Position numbers and translations under genes: made by a program. Shown piece after piece: positions 7,694 through 16,140 of a stretch of DNA of 40,227 bases. The stretch lies in NCBI GenBank assembly GCA_903838415.1, contig CAILYI010000151.1:1-40227 (forward strand). Direction: 5' to 3'. A model generated the notes under the pieces. It was not told the origin of the DNA, made no database searches, and saw only the letters and a list, made by a program, of their open reading frames with translations. How positions within the stretch are numbered: position 1 is the stretch's first letter; every line of letters begins with the position of its first letter. The stretch comes from an uncultured Anaerolineae bacterium. GTDB lineage: Bacteria; Chloroflexota; Anaerolineae; Anaerolineales; Villigracilaceae.

Positions 7694-7825
7694 ATGGCAT
7701 CGATCAAAGCATGGCTGGCACATCCCGTTTTTGAAAGCGATGAAGAAAAAACATACCGCGCCAGTTTGCCATCCGCATGGTGTCGCGATATTCTTAAAAA
7801 TGATGGTCGCGAGGTGAATGAATGA
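7694..7825 (+). pseudogene. Short 43-residue frame, possible remnant of a sensor protein N-terminus
   Basis: The frame starts MASIKAWLAHPVFESDEEKT. From memory, that type of opening (an xPVFExDEEKTR stretch just before the first membrane helix) is common at the N-terminus of membrane sensor kinases in Chloroflexota. Here the helix never comes: the sequence becomes unrelated after residue 22 and stops 16 nt before the next start. It may be a remnant of the gene once controlled by the riboswitch, or a short leader peptide. No strong ribosome-binding site is seen. Confidence 0.35.
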
Positions 7826-7840
7826 AATGGAAAAATCCAA

Positions 7841-8908
7841 ATGAATAACTTGAACCACCCAACCAGCCAGGCCATCCGTTCGCAAAGCGATGCGCTGGCA
7901 CAAGCCATCGTTGAGCGTCAGTATGGGTTGCAACCGGGCACCTGGCAAGCGTTCGGCGCAAGCGGACACCAGAAAAGTTTACGCGATGCCGGATATCACC
8001 TCGCGTATTTGAGTGAGGCAATTGCAAATGACGCGCCTGTGTTATTCGCAGATTACATCATCTGGGTCAAGGCTCTTTTTGTCGGATTGAATTTCCCTTC
8101 CGACGTCGTAGCAAAGACATTGGATGCGACTCTGATCGTTGTGCGTGAACAACTGGCTCCTGAAATGGCGGCGCTTATCGAGGAATACCTGGCAGTCGGT
8201 TTGGAGCGTTTGCGCGACGCGCCCGCCGTACCGCCGCTTTTCGTCAATGGAAATTTGCCGCTCGGCGGGCTTGCCAAAGATTATCTGGATGCGTTGTTAG
8301 GCGGAGAACGGCAAATCGCGAGCAGGCTTATTTTGGATGCTGTCGCGCGCGGCGTGGTAGTGAAAGATATATACCTGCACGTGTTTCAACGTGTCCAGTA
8401 CGAAATCGGCCGCCTATGGCAGATCAATCGCATCAGTGTCGCGCAGGAACATTTTTGCACCGCCGCGACCCAGCTCATCATGTCACAGCTTTATCCGCAT
8501 ATCTTCCGCACCGAGCGCGCGCATCGCTGCATGGTGGCAACTTGCGTGGGCGGTGAACTACATGAGATTGGCGTGCGCATGGTCGCTGATTTCTTTGAGA
8601 TGGCGGGCTGGGACACATACTATCTCGGCGCGAACACGCCGACCGGGGGTATTTTGCGAACACTCGACGAACGACGCGCGCAAGTGTTGTGTATTTCGGC
8701 AACGATTACATTCCACGTGAGCGATGTTGCTGATTTGATCGCGCAAGTACGCGCCTCCGATGTGGGCAAGCGGGTGAAGATTCTGGTCGGTGGATATCCC
8801 TTTAACATTTCCGAAACTTTATGGCAATCCATCCATGCCGACGGATACGGGCGCGACGCGCAACACGCCATTGCGGTTGCCAACGAACTTATTGGTGCAT
8901 ATGATTGA
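7841..8908 (+). CDS. Cobalamin-binding protein with CarH-like photoreceptor signature
   Basis: This 355-residue soluble protein has an N-terminal helical region of unknown type (1-125), a B12-binding_2 helical cap (about 140-222) and a Rossmann B12-binding domain (about 228-350). The cap carries Trp193, nine residues, then Glu203-His204. This W-x9-EH motif is the signature of adenosylcobalamin photoreceptors such as CarH. The base-on Co ligand motif is present as ELHEIG with His241 (the family pattern is [D/E]xHxxG). The MerR-type DNA-binding domain of CarH is absent. The stop overlaps the start of the diguanylate cyclase gene by 8 nt, so the two are translationally coupled and the protein probably reports to that cyclase. 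The operon is preceded by a c-di-GMP riboswitch. Confidence 0.88.
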   Translation: MNNLNHPTSQAIRSQSDALAQAIVERQYGLQPGTWQAFGASGHQKSLRDAGYHLAYLSEAIANDAPVLFADYIIWVKALFVGLNFPSDVVAKTLDATLIVVREQLAPEMAALIEEYLAVGLERLRDAPAVPPLFVNGNLPLGGLAKDYLDALLGGERQIASRLILDAVARGVVVKDIYLHVFQRVQYEIGRLWQINRISVAQEHFCTAATQLIMSQLYPHIFRTERAHRCMVATCVGGELHEIGVRMVADFFEMAGWDTYYLGANTPTGGILRTLDERRAQVLCISATITFHVSDVADLIAQVRASDVGKRVKILVGGYPFNISETLWQSIHADGYGRDAQHAIAVANELIGAYD

Positions 8909-11900
8909 AACGCGGTCGCCCAGGTTGGCGTTTTTGTGTGACCACGCAGGTGTGATCCAAAATATTCTATGTGACGATTTTTTCGCCGCCGGGACGTGGT
9001 TGCGTGGACAAGTATTTGAGGAATGTGTCGATCCTGGCAGTCGAGATAAAGTGAGTCATCTGCTGGCAGAGGTGAACGCGCAAGGCTCAGCCTTCGATTG
9101 GGAACTCACTATTGCGCCGCAAGGCAAGCTGGTCACTCTTCATTTTTCTGGATTCACCATTGACACAAGTCTGCTCATCGTTGGTGACCACATTCGCAAC
9201 GACATTCTCCAGCTCCAGGATGAATTGATGCGGAAAAATAATGAGCTGGTCAACACTTTGCGTGCCGCCATCAAAGATCAAATCGCGCGCGAACGGGCAG
9301 AAGAGGCGCTGCGCGAGACCGCAGAAAGATTCCAGTGTTTGTTCGAAGACCATCATGCGGTCATGCTGCTAATTGAACCAGACACAGGTCAAATTTTGGA
9401 TGCGAACCAATCCGCCGAGAGGTTCTATGGGTATTCACGCACAACACTCAAAACCATGCTCATTACTGAAATTAATGTCTTATCGCCTGATGAAGTGAAA
9501 AAAGAAATGCAAAGAGCGGAGCAAGGGACATTAAATTACTTTGTTTTTCCTCACCGTCTGGCAAATGGAGATATTCGCCAGGTTGAAGTATATTCCTCTC
9601 GATTATTACTTAATGCGAAGCCCATTTTGTTTTCCATTGTGCATGACATCACGGAGCGCAAGCAAGCGGAGGATGCGCTGGAAAAAACAAACCTGGAACT
9701 GAAGCTTGCGTTTACTGAGCGCGACATCCTGGTAGAAGACCTGCGCGGAAATCAAATTGAACTGGAATTCCATAATAGCGTGCTGATCAGGACGCAAGCC
9801 GAACTCAAATCTGCACGAGATCGGTATGCCGACCTGTTTGAATTGGCGCCAGTCGGCTATTGCATCGTCAACGAAAAAGGATTGATCCTGGAAATCAATC
9901 TGACAGCCGTTGCATTGCTGGGGGTTAGTCGTAGTCTGCTGGTAAATAAGCCTTTTACCCGGTTTGTATTCGAAGAATATAAAGAAAAAAAATTCTATTT
10001 AGCTCAAGAGCAACTGATTGCAACGCACACTCCACAGGGTATCGATCTGCAGATGGTGAAAAAGGATGGATCGCTGTTCTGGGCGCACCTGCAAATAACC
10101 TTCGAGGAATTCAACGATGCGCCTCCAACAATTCGGGTTGTGATCAGCGACATCACCGAACGCAAGCGGGTAGAAAACGAACTGAGCCAAACCAATGCTT
10201 ATCTCGAAAACTTGATCAACTACGCCAATGCGCCCATAATCGTTTGGGATCCGCACTTTCACATCACGCGCTTTAATCACGCCTTTGAATCTCTGACCGG
10301 GTGCAGTGAAGCGCAGATGCTTGGGCAAACACTGGATATCCTATTTCCATCCGAGCTGGTCGCAGATTCAATGGCGAAGATTCGCCAAACACTGCTCGGG
10401 AAACGTTGGGAAACGGTCGAGATCGCAATTCTGCATGGTGACGGTTCAATTCGCACGGTGCTGTGGAATTCCGCAACGGTGTTCAGCTCGGACGGGCGCA
10501 CGCCGATTGCCACGATCGCGCAAGGCCAGGACATCACTGAGCGCAAGCGCGCCGAACAGGAACTGGGGCAGACCAATGCCTATCTTGAAAATCTGATCAA
10601 CTATGCCAATGCGCCGATTATCGTTTGGGATCCGCAATTTCGGATCACGCGTTTTAATCATGCTTTTGAATTTCTGACTGGGCGCAGTGAGGTTGATGTG
10701 CTCGGGCAGTCATTGGAGATTTTGTTTCCGGCAGTGCAAATCAAAAATTCGATGGCTCAAATTCGCAAGACATCGATTGGCGAGCGCTGGGAAACGGTCG
10801 AAATTGAAATCCTGCATCGAGATGGATCCGTTCGAACGGTATTGTGGAATTCCGCCACACTGTTTGAGTCGGACGGAAAAACAACGCTTGCCACGATCGC
10901 GCAGGGGCAGGATATTACTGAGCGCAAGCGGGCGGAACGTCATATTGTTGAAAGTGAGCGGCGCTTCTACAGCACGATCAATAATATGGCGGAAGGAGTA
11001 TTATTGATCGGTTTTGACTGGACTTATCTTTATATCAACAAGGTAGCTGAGTTCCAGTCGCACTTGCCAGCTGAAGATCTTCTGGGCAGAACGGTGATGG
11101 AATGCTGGCCCGGTATCGAAGCCACGGATTTTTTCAAACTGGAACAAAAGGTGATGCAGGACCGCAACCCGGCACAGATTGAAGGATCATATTCTTTAGC
11201 GGATGGCGCGAAGCGCTGGTTTAGCTGGCATATTCAGCCCGCGGATGAAGGACTTCTCGTCATCACCATTGACATCACTGAGCGCAGGCAAGTGGAAGAG
11301 GCTTTGCTTGAGAGCGAAACCAGGTTTCGCACGATATTCGAGCAAGCCGCCGTGGGTGTGGCAGTATTGGATACCCAAACGGGTAGATACGAGCGCATCA
11401 ACCAAGTGTATTGTGATTTCCTCGGCTACACCCCGGAAGAAATGACGCAAATGGGATTTCAGAACGTCACCTATCCGGATGATACGCAAGCCAACCTTGA
11501 TCACAATGCCCAACTCATTGCCGGACAAATCCAGTCTTTCACGCTTGAAAAACGTTATGTGCGCCGGGATGGAGCAGTGGTTTGGGGGAAGTTGACTGCA
11601 TCCCCGTTATGGAAGCCTGGTAACACCCCTCATACGTATTTCCACATTGCGGTGGTTGAAGACATCACCAAGCGCAAACGCATGGAACAAGAACTGCTTC
11701 TCTCTGAACTGGACTTGAAAGAAGCCCAGTCGATCGCCCACATTGGAAGTTGGAAATGGGATGTAAATAGGGGAGAAGTTACCTGGTCGGATGAGATGTT
11801 TCGCATATTTGGAATTGACAAAAACTCCTATACCGGTCGGCTCGGAGATGCAGCCCGTAATGCGATGCACCCCGACGACCTGTATATCGTTATGCCTGAC

Positions 11901-13019
11901 AACGCTGCCAATATAGCCAATGTGCCGTTCGAATATCGAATCATCCGGCCAGATGGTGCGATACGTCTTGTTTGGGCGAAGGCAGCCAATACGATTTTCG
12001 ACCAGGACGGTAAACCCACCTTATTGTTTGGAGTTGCTCAGGATATCACCGAGCGCAAGCAAGCGGAAGAAGCGCTGCTGACCAGTGAGGCGCGCTTCCG
12101 ATCGCTGTTTGAGCAAACCCATGACGCGGTTTTTCTGCTTGATCTGGATGGCCAATACCTGACCGCCAACCAGCGCGCCGCAGATATGTTCGGCATATCC
12201 ATGGAAGAACTCAGGAGCGATGTTTTATCAGGCGCAACGATATTACGCCAATACCTGGCCCGGATGTTGGCAGGCGAAGAAATTCCGGCCTATGAAATCA
12301 TATTTCAAAAAAGAGATGGACAACCTCTCCCGGTAGAAATGACCCTGGAACTTGTCAGAGATGCAAACGGGAAGCCAAAGCACATCCAGGCTTTGGTACG
12401 TGATATCAGCGCGCGGAAACAAGCCGAAGAAAAACTAAAAATTGCGAATGAACAACTCCAGCTGCGTGTGACTGAAATCGAAAACCTGCAGGATGAACTG
12501 CGCGCACAAGCTGTGCGCGATCCGCTGACCGGGCTGTACAACCGACGCTACCTGAACGAAACGCTGACACGCGAGATGGGGCGAACTGAGCGTGAGAACG
12601 ATGCATTGAGCATCATCATTGCAGATATTGACCACTTCAAAATGATCAATGACACTTATGGGCACCAGGTTGGTGATCAATTCCTGATTGAAATTGCCAA
12701 TGTGATGGGAAAATATACGCGCGACTCGGATATTGCCTGCCGTTATGGAGGCGAGGAATTTCTGTTGGTATTACCGGGAATCAGTAATGACTTTGCCGTG
12801 AAGCGCGCAGAAGAAATCCGGCTAAAGTGCGCAGATCTCATCATCCAACATGACGGAAAGGAACTGCTGGTTACAATGTCCTTTGGCGTGGCTACCTATC
12901 CCGATCACGGGCAGACAGCGAATGAAATTATCATCAAGGCTGATAAAGCCATGTACCACTCCAAGCAAACCGGGCGCAACAAGGTCACGACATGGGAGCA
13001 TGAGCGATCTTCGGGCTAA
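8901..13019 (+). CDS. Multi-PAS (eight or nine PAS) diguanylate cyclase
   Basis: This 1372-residue soluble protein makes c-di-GMP. A degenerate PAS-like region (1-105) and a coiled coil precede eight PAS domains at roughly 143-255, 307-425, 430-553, 557-680, 686-800, 807-930, 941-1055 and 1063-1175. Each ends in an ITERKxAE-type linker. The GGEEF domain (about 1200-1372) has DPLTGLYNRRYL, IADIDHFKMIND, the inhibitory RxxD site (RDSD) and GGEEF at 1283-1287, so it should be active and product-inhibited. PAS 3 and 4 are a recent 381-nt tandem duplication. The ATG at 8901 overlaps the cobalamin protein's stop; an upstream in-frame ATG at 8790 lies deep in that gene and is rejected. No membrane segment is seen. 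Confidence 0.93.
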   Translation: MIETRSPRLAFLCDHAGVIQNILCDDFFAAGTWLRGQVFEECVDPGSRDKVSHLLAEVNAQGSAFDWELTIAPQGKLVTLHFSGFTIDTSLLIVGDHIRNDILQLQDELMRKNNELVNTLRAAIKDQIARERAEEALRETAERFQCLFEDHHAVMLLIEPDTGQILDANQSAERFYGYSRTTLKTMLITEINVLSPDEVKKEMQRAEQGTLNYFVFPHRLANGDIRQVEVYSSRLLLNAKPILFSIVHDITERKQAEDALEKTNLELKLAFTERDILVEDLRGNQIELEFHNSVLIRTQAELKSARDRYADLFELAPVGYCIVNEKGLILEINLTAVALLGVSRSLLVNKPFTRFVFEEYKEKKFYLAQEQLIATHTPQGIDLQMVKKDGSLFWAHLQITFEEFNDAPPTIRVVISDITERKRVENELSQTNAYLENLINYANAPIIVWDPHFHITRFNHAFESLTGCSEAQMLGQTLDILFPSELVADSMAKIRQTLLGKRWETVEIAILHGDGSIRTVLWNSATVFSSDGRTPIATIAQGQDITERKRAEQELGQTNAYLENLINYANAPIIVWDPQFRITRFNHAFEFLTGRSEVDVLGQSLEILFPAVQIKNSMAQIRKTSIGERWETVEIEILHRDGSVRTVLWNSATLFESDGKTTLATIAQGQDITERKRAERHIVESERRFYSTINNMAEGVLLIGFDWTYLYINKVAEFQSHLPAEDLLGRTVMECWPGIEATDFFKLEQKVMQDRNPAQIEGSYSLADGAKRWFSWHIQPADEGLLVITIDITERRQVEEALLESETRFRTIFEQAAVGVAVLDTQTGRYERINQVYCDFLGYTPEEMTQMGFQNVTYPDDTQANLDHNAQLIAGQIQSFTLEKRYVRRDGAVVWGKLTASPLWKPGNTPHTYFHIAVVEDITKRKRMEQELLLSELDLKEAQSIAHIGSWKWDVNRGEVTWSDEMFRIFGIDKNSYTGRLGDAARNAMHPDDLYIVMPDNAANIANVPFEYRIIRPDGAIRLVWAKAANTIFDQDGKPTLLFGVAQDITERKQAEEALLTSEARFRSLFEQTHDAVFLLDLDGQYLTANQRAADMFGISMEELRSDVLSGATILRQYLARMLAGEEIPAYEIIFQKRDGQPLPVEMTLELVRDANGKPKHIQALVRDISARKQAEEKLKIANEQLQLRVTEIENLQDELRAQAVRDPLTGLYNRRYLNETLTREMGRTERENDALSIIIADIDHFKMINDTYGHQVGDQFLIEIANVMGKYTRDSDIACRYGGEEFLLVLPGISNDFAVKRAEEIRLKCADLIIQHDGKELLVTMSFGVATYPDHGQTANEIIIKADKAMYHSKQTGRNKVTTWEHERSSG
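10181..10942 (+). repeat. Tandem 381-nt duplication of a PAS module
   Basis: Bases 10181-10561 and 10562-10942 encode two copies of a 127-residue PAS module that agree closely in both protein and DNA (for example TNAYLENLINYANAPIIVWD in both). The duplication is in frame and younger than the divergence of the other PAS domains. Confidence 0.9.
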
Positions 13020-13037
13020 ATTCCTCTCAAGGCCATG

Positions 13038-13083
13038 AAAAGCAAACATCCGAAGTCAAATGACTTCGGATGTTTGCTTTTCT
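13038..13083. terminator. Strong terminator after the cyclase gene
   Basis: A perfect 21-bp inverted repeat (13038-13058 and 13061-13081) with A-rich and T-rich edges ends the plus-strand operon and can also serve the converging minus-strand operon. The stretch 13084-13265 has no gene. It holds a low-similarity inverted motif (CGCCAAG near 13139, CTTGGCG near 13171) that looks like a degenerate dispersed intergenic repeat. Confidence 0.85.
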
Positions 13084-13265
13084 GCCAGCACTGACATCAG
13101 GCCGGGTGCGGGAATTTTCGAACCGCTAATCACAAAGAACGCCAAGAAAATCTTATTAAACTTCGCGCGCTTGGCGGCCTTCGCGGTTCGTTTTCTCTTT
13201 ATCTCGACAAGCTCGACAACCGTTCCGGCTTGTCCTGGTTAGGAAGAAGCATTCCGGCTGTCAGA

Positions 13266-14411
13266 TTACGGGTAGATTTTCTCCCAGCCATCGCGGAGAA
13301 GATTCCCTAAAATTTGATCCGCAAGACCCTGAGAAGGGAGCACATCGCCATCGGGTTCGACGTAGAGCCAGGTTTTTCCGGCTCCACCCGGTTCAGCATC
13401 CTGTGCGGTTTCAAGCGCCACCGGATGCGCGGCGGAATATGGCACCGGTAGATCGGATACCATGCGCAGGTTGTTATTGACGGCAGCATCCATCAGATGG
13501 GAAAGCTTATCCTGCAGGGACGGATCTGAAATGCTCAGGGACAGGGCTTGCACACCCAGTTCGCACAGCTTATCCAGTAAGGCCTGCGCGCCTGTGACAT
13601 TTTGCGGTGTGAGCGTCAGATGCACGGAGAGGAAGATGTCGGCGGACAGCGCGTTTTGAATGGACTGCCAGTTGGGCTCTCCCACAGTTGGCAGGACGAT
13701 CATCAGGTGGTCGAGGCCGGTTTGCAGCAGGGTTTCCAGGTAGGAGCGATCGGCCAGCTTCAGACCATCCGTCAGCAAGCCGGTTACCTGTCCATTTTTC
13801 TCGGCGTGCGAGATTAAGTCGGGCAGGTCGTCGCGCAGGGTGGCTTCTCCGCCAGTGAAAACGATGTGTGGGATTCCGACCGCCCAGGCTTTGTCCATGA
13901 TCGTCTGCCACTCGGCCGTGGTCAGTTCACGCTCAACCCGTTTTTCAGGGGCGTTTAACGGATCCCCGCCCGGAGGGAGTCGATAGGTCAGGGCGCAGTC
14001 GAGACGCAGCGGGGCGGTCAGGTCTGCGCTGTTGGGCTGGACTCGCTCAAAGCCGAGGACGGAGACCGGGTCCAGGTCTGTAGTATGGACCAGAGTTTGA
14101 ATCCGCTCGACAAAGTCATTGTAATCATCCAGCGCCTGTGTTTTGCTGATGCGATAGCGCGCCGAAATGGCCTTGGCTGCTTCGAGCGGCTCGCTGCCCT
14201 TGATGAGATGAAAAGCGTACTCGGCGGCGGTGGTGTTGAGCTGCAAAACGGTGGACGCGTTGAGAATCAAGATTCCGGCGCCGTTTTTTAACAGGCGCAA
14301 ATGCAGGCGGAAAGGCTTTTCGTCCTGCAGCGGCGATTGCAGGTGATAAACGCCCACAGGCAGAGCCTTGACCGGGGCAAAACGTTCAACGAGACGGGTG
14401 AATAGATTCAT
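13266..14411 (-). CDS. Radical SAM paralogue lacking all cluster cysteines
   Basis: This 381-residue protein is a clear paralogue of the enzyme at 14761-16092. It has a PqqD-like N-terminal domain (about 34-108, LQLNTTAAEY), then LxxALTYR, FTGGEATLRDDLPDLI, and a C-terminal VEPDGDVLPSQG and GNLLRDGW. The partner's CxxxCxxC is replaced by a Leu/Pro/Gly-rich stretch (145-152), and the SPASM cysteines are gone or substituted (Ser360 where the partner has Cys384). The protein ends right after that point. Only Cys139 and Cys283 remain. It cannot bind the canonical [4Fe-4S] cluster, yet the frame is intact and the SAM-contacting GGE is kept. It is probably a non-catalytic partner or substrate-binding scaffold. 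GGAGG precedes the start. Confidence 0.88.
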   Translation of the reverse strand: MNLFTRLVERFAPVKALPVGVYHLQSPLQDEKPFRLHLRLLKNGAGILILNASTVLQLNTTAAEYAFHLIKGSEPLEAAKAISARYRISKTQALDDYNDFVERIQTLVHTTDLDPVSVLGFERVQPNSADLTAPLRLDCALTYRLPPGGDPLNAPEKRVERELTTAEWQTIMDKAWAVGIPHIVFTGGEATLRDDLPDLISHAEKNGQVTGLLTDGLKLADRSYLETLLQTGLDHLMIVLPTVGEPNWQSIQNALSADIFLSVHLTLTPQNVTGAQALLDKLCELGVQALSLSISDPSLQDKLSHLMDAAVNNNLRMVSDLPVPYSAAHPVALETAQDAEPGGAGKTWLYVEPDGDVLPSQGLADQILGNLLRDGWEKIYP

Positions 14412-14422
14412 GGGGCCTCCGA

Positions 14423-14764
14423 CTATAAACGCACAAAATGCGGCATATCAAACGGAACTTCGAGCGAAAGTTCCACGAAACCGGCATAAACGCCATCCTT
14501 ATACCAGGGACTCTGGTAAATCACCTTTTTGACGCCGTTTTTCTCGATAGTGTAGACATTTTTCTCTTTTGCGGCCAACAAGCGCGCAGTTTTGGTCAAC
14601 GCGGGCTCTGGGTGACAATCGAGCATGTTCTGACCGATCAGGTCGTAACCGCCATCTTTTTCAAAGGTTTTGGCGGCTTTGGCGTTCATTTCCAAAATGA
14701 TGCCTTGCGGGTCGCAAACCGTGATGGCAGCGGGAAATTCTTTGATCCAGGCGTGTTCGGTCAT
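14423..14764 (-). CDS. Small stand-alone PAS domain protein
   Basis: This 113-residue protein is a single PAS fold: FPAAITVCDPQGIILEMNAKAAKTF, then YDLIGQNMLDCHPEP and a C-terminal strand YAGFVELSLEV. Proteins like this are cytoplasmic and may bind a small ligand or flavin or act as protein-interaction modules. Its ATG overlaps the stop of the radical SAM gene upstream (ATGA, 14761-14764), showing translational coupling, and the cysteine-less paralogue follows 11 nt downstream. It is therefore probably part of that modification system, perhaps as a sensor or adaptor. Its exact role is unknown. Confidence 0.85.
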   Translation of the reverse strand: MTEHAWIKEFPAAITVCDPQGIILEMNAKAAKTFEKDGGYDLIGQNMLDCHPEPALTKTARLLAAKEKNVYTIEKNGVKKVIYQSPWYKDGVYAGFVELSLEVPFDMPHFVRL

Positions 14765-16092
14765 GATTCTCCAATCGAAAATTGCAGCGGACAGCCGCCG
14801 CCACAGTCGCTTAACAGCGCGCAGCCTTCACATTTCAGCGGCAAATCCTGCCGCTCGCGCAACTTGACCGAGAGTTTGTGGTTCCAAATCGCGTCCCAGT
14901 CGTCGCGCAACAGGTTGCCGACCGGGCGGTAGTAAGACTGGCAGGGCAGCACGTCGCCATTCGGCTCGACACACATATTATAGAGTGCCGCGGTGCAGCC
15001 CTTCACGCCCAAATCGAGCGCCATCGGGTCAAAGCCGCAGTACTGCGTGGGCGTGTACCAGATCAGGCGCTGTCCGCGCGCATCGGTCTTTTGGCGCGCA
15101 ATCTCCAGCAGCGGAGTCAGTTCGCTTTCGGGCAGGCCCGTCCCGACCGTCGCGCCATGGCCAGAATGGATGAGCGCATTCAGCCCGATGGTCGGCACAC
15201 CCAATTCCGCCAGAAAATCGAGCGTGGCCGGAATACTGTGGACATTATCCTGCAGCATGGTGGTGTTCGTCATCACAAACAGGCGCGTATCGAGCGCGTT
15301 CTTCAATCCTTTAATGGTTTGCTCAAAGGCTTTGGCATTCACCATCCGGTTGTGGATGTCGGCATCGCAAGATTCAACCGTGACCTGAACATGATCCAGC
15401 CCGGCATCGACCAACCGTTTCACAAAATTTGGATCGGACAAGCGCCTGGCATTGGTATTTAAACCGCTAATTTGACCGTTGCCCTCGGCATGGGCAATCA
15501 ACTCTGGCAGGTCATCCCGTAAAGTGGGTTCACCGCCTGTGAAAACGACGTGCGGAATAGCCAGCGCCCAGGTTTTATCGAGCAATTGCTTCCAGTGATC
15601 GGTGTCAAGCTCGGCAAAACTGCGCTCCCGCGCGTTATAACAATGATGACAATCATTGTTGCAGCGATAGGTCAGCGCCAAATCCATGCGGTATGGCGCG
15701 GATGGCCGGGCGCTGAACGGCGCCAGGGTTTCCAGTTCCAGGTCATGTATGGCGCAGGCTCCATCCGGGCGAATCAACTCGGAGAGTTGATAGTGAAAAG
15801 CAGCCAGGTCATCCTTCAATTCAGCGGACGCCACCTTCCACTTTTTCGCGGCAGACTTCAAAATCTCCGCGTCGGCTTTGCCGTCAAAGATCGCCTTGGC
15901 CATGAAAGCCGCGGTCGGATTAAGGTGCATGACCCGGTTGGCGTTGATGATCAAGGTGCCATGTCCATCCGGGTCAAGCCGCAAATGAACGCGGGATTTC
16001 TCGTCAGCGTTTTCAATCTGATAGTGAAACAAATCCGTTGTCGGAGTTTGGGTTGTGGAAGCACCATTAAACCATCGACCAAGAAAACTCAT
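14761..16092 (-). CDS. PqqD-like/radical SAM/SPASM maturase
   Basis: This 443-residue enzyme has an N-terminal PqqD-like domain (about 34-108, VMHLNPTAA then FDGKADAEIL), the fold used as a RiPP recognition element. A radical SAM core follows with Cys144-x3-Cys148-x2-Cys151 and FTGGEPT at 184-190. A C-terminal SPASM domain has Cys366, Cys374, Cys384, Cys421, Cys424, Cys430 and Cys434 (the CxxCxxxxxCGGGC end pattern), ligating auxiliary [4Fe-4S] clusters. Such enzymes usually modify ribosomal peptides or proteins (thioethers, C-C links). A likely substrate is encoded 48 nt upstream: a membrane protein ending in a Cys-Ala repeat. The downstream PAS gene overlaps its stop by 4 nt. Catalysis is inferred. 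Confidence 0.92.
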   Translation of the reverse strand: MSFLGRWFNGASTTQTPTTDLFHYQIENADEKSRVHLRLDPDGHGTLIINANRVMHLNPTAAFMAKAIFDGKADAEILKSAAKKWKVASAELKDDLAAFHYQLSELIRPDGACAIHDLELETLAPFSARPSAPYRMDLALTYRCNNDCHHCYNARERSFAELDTDHWKQLLDKTWALAIPHVVFTGGEPTLRDDLPELIAHAEGNGQISGLNTNARRLSDPNFVKRLVDAGLDHVQVTVESCDADIHNRMVNAKAFEQTIKGLKNALDTRLFVMTNTTMLQDNVHSIPATLDFLAELGVPTIGLNALIHSGHGATVGTGLPESELTPLLEIARQKTDARGQRLIWYTPTQYCGFDPMALDLGVKGCTAALYNMCVEPNGDVLPCQSYYRPVGNLLRDDWDAIWNHKLSVKLRERQDLPLKCEGCALLSDCGGGCPLQFSIGES

Positions 16093-16140
16093 GGGATACC
16101 GCTAAACCTTTCAATCGAAAATCGTCAATTCAAAATGCGC

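Noticed and set aside
8790..8900. N-terminal 37-residue extension of the eight-PAS cyclase
   Set aside because: It lies wholly inside the cobalamin-binding gene in another frame; the ATG at 8901 gives the usual short overlap.
13130..13200. Possible mobile element in the gap after the cyclase
   Set aside because: Only a weak inverted motif is visible, with no transposase, clean ends or target duplication.
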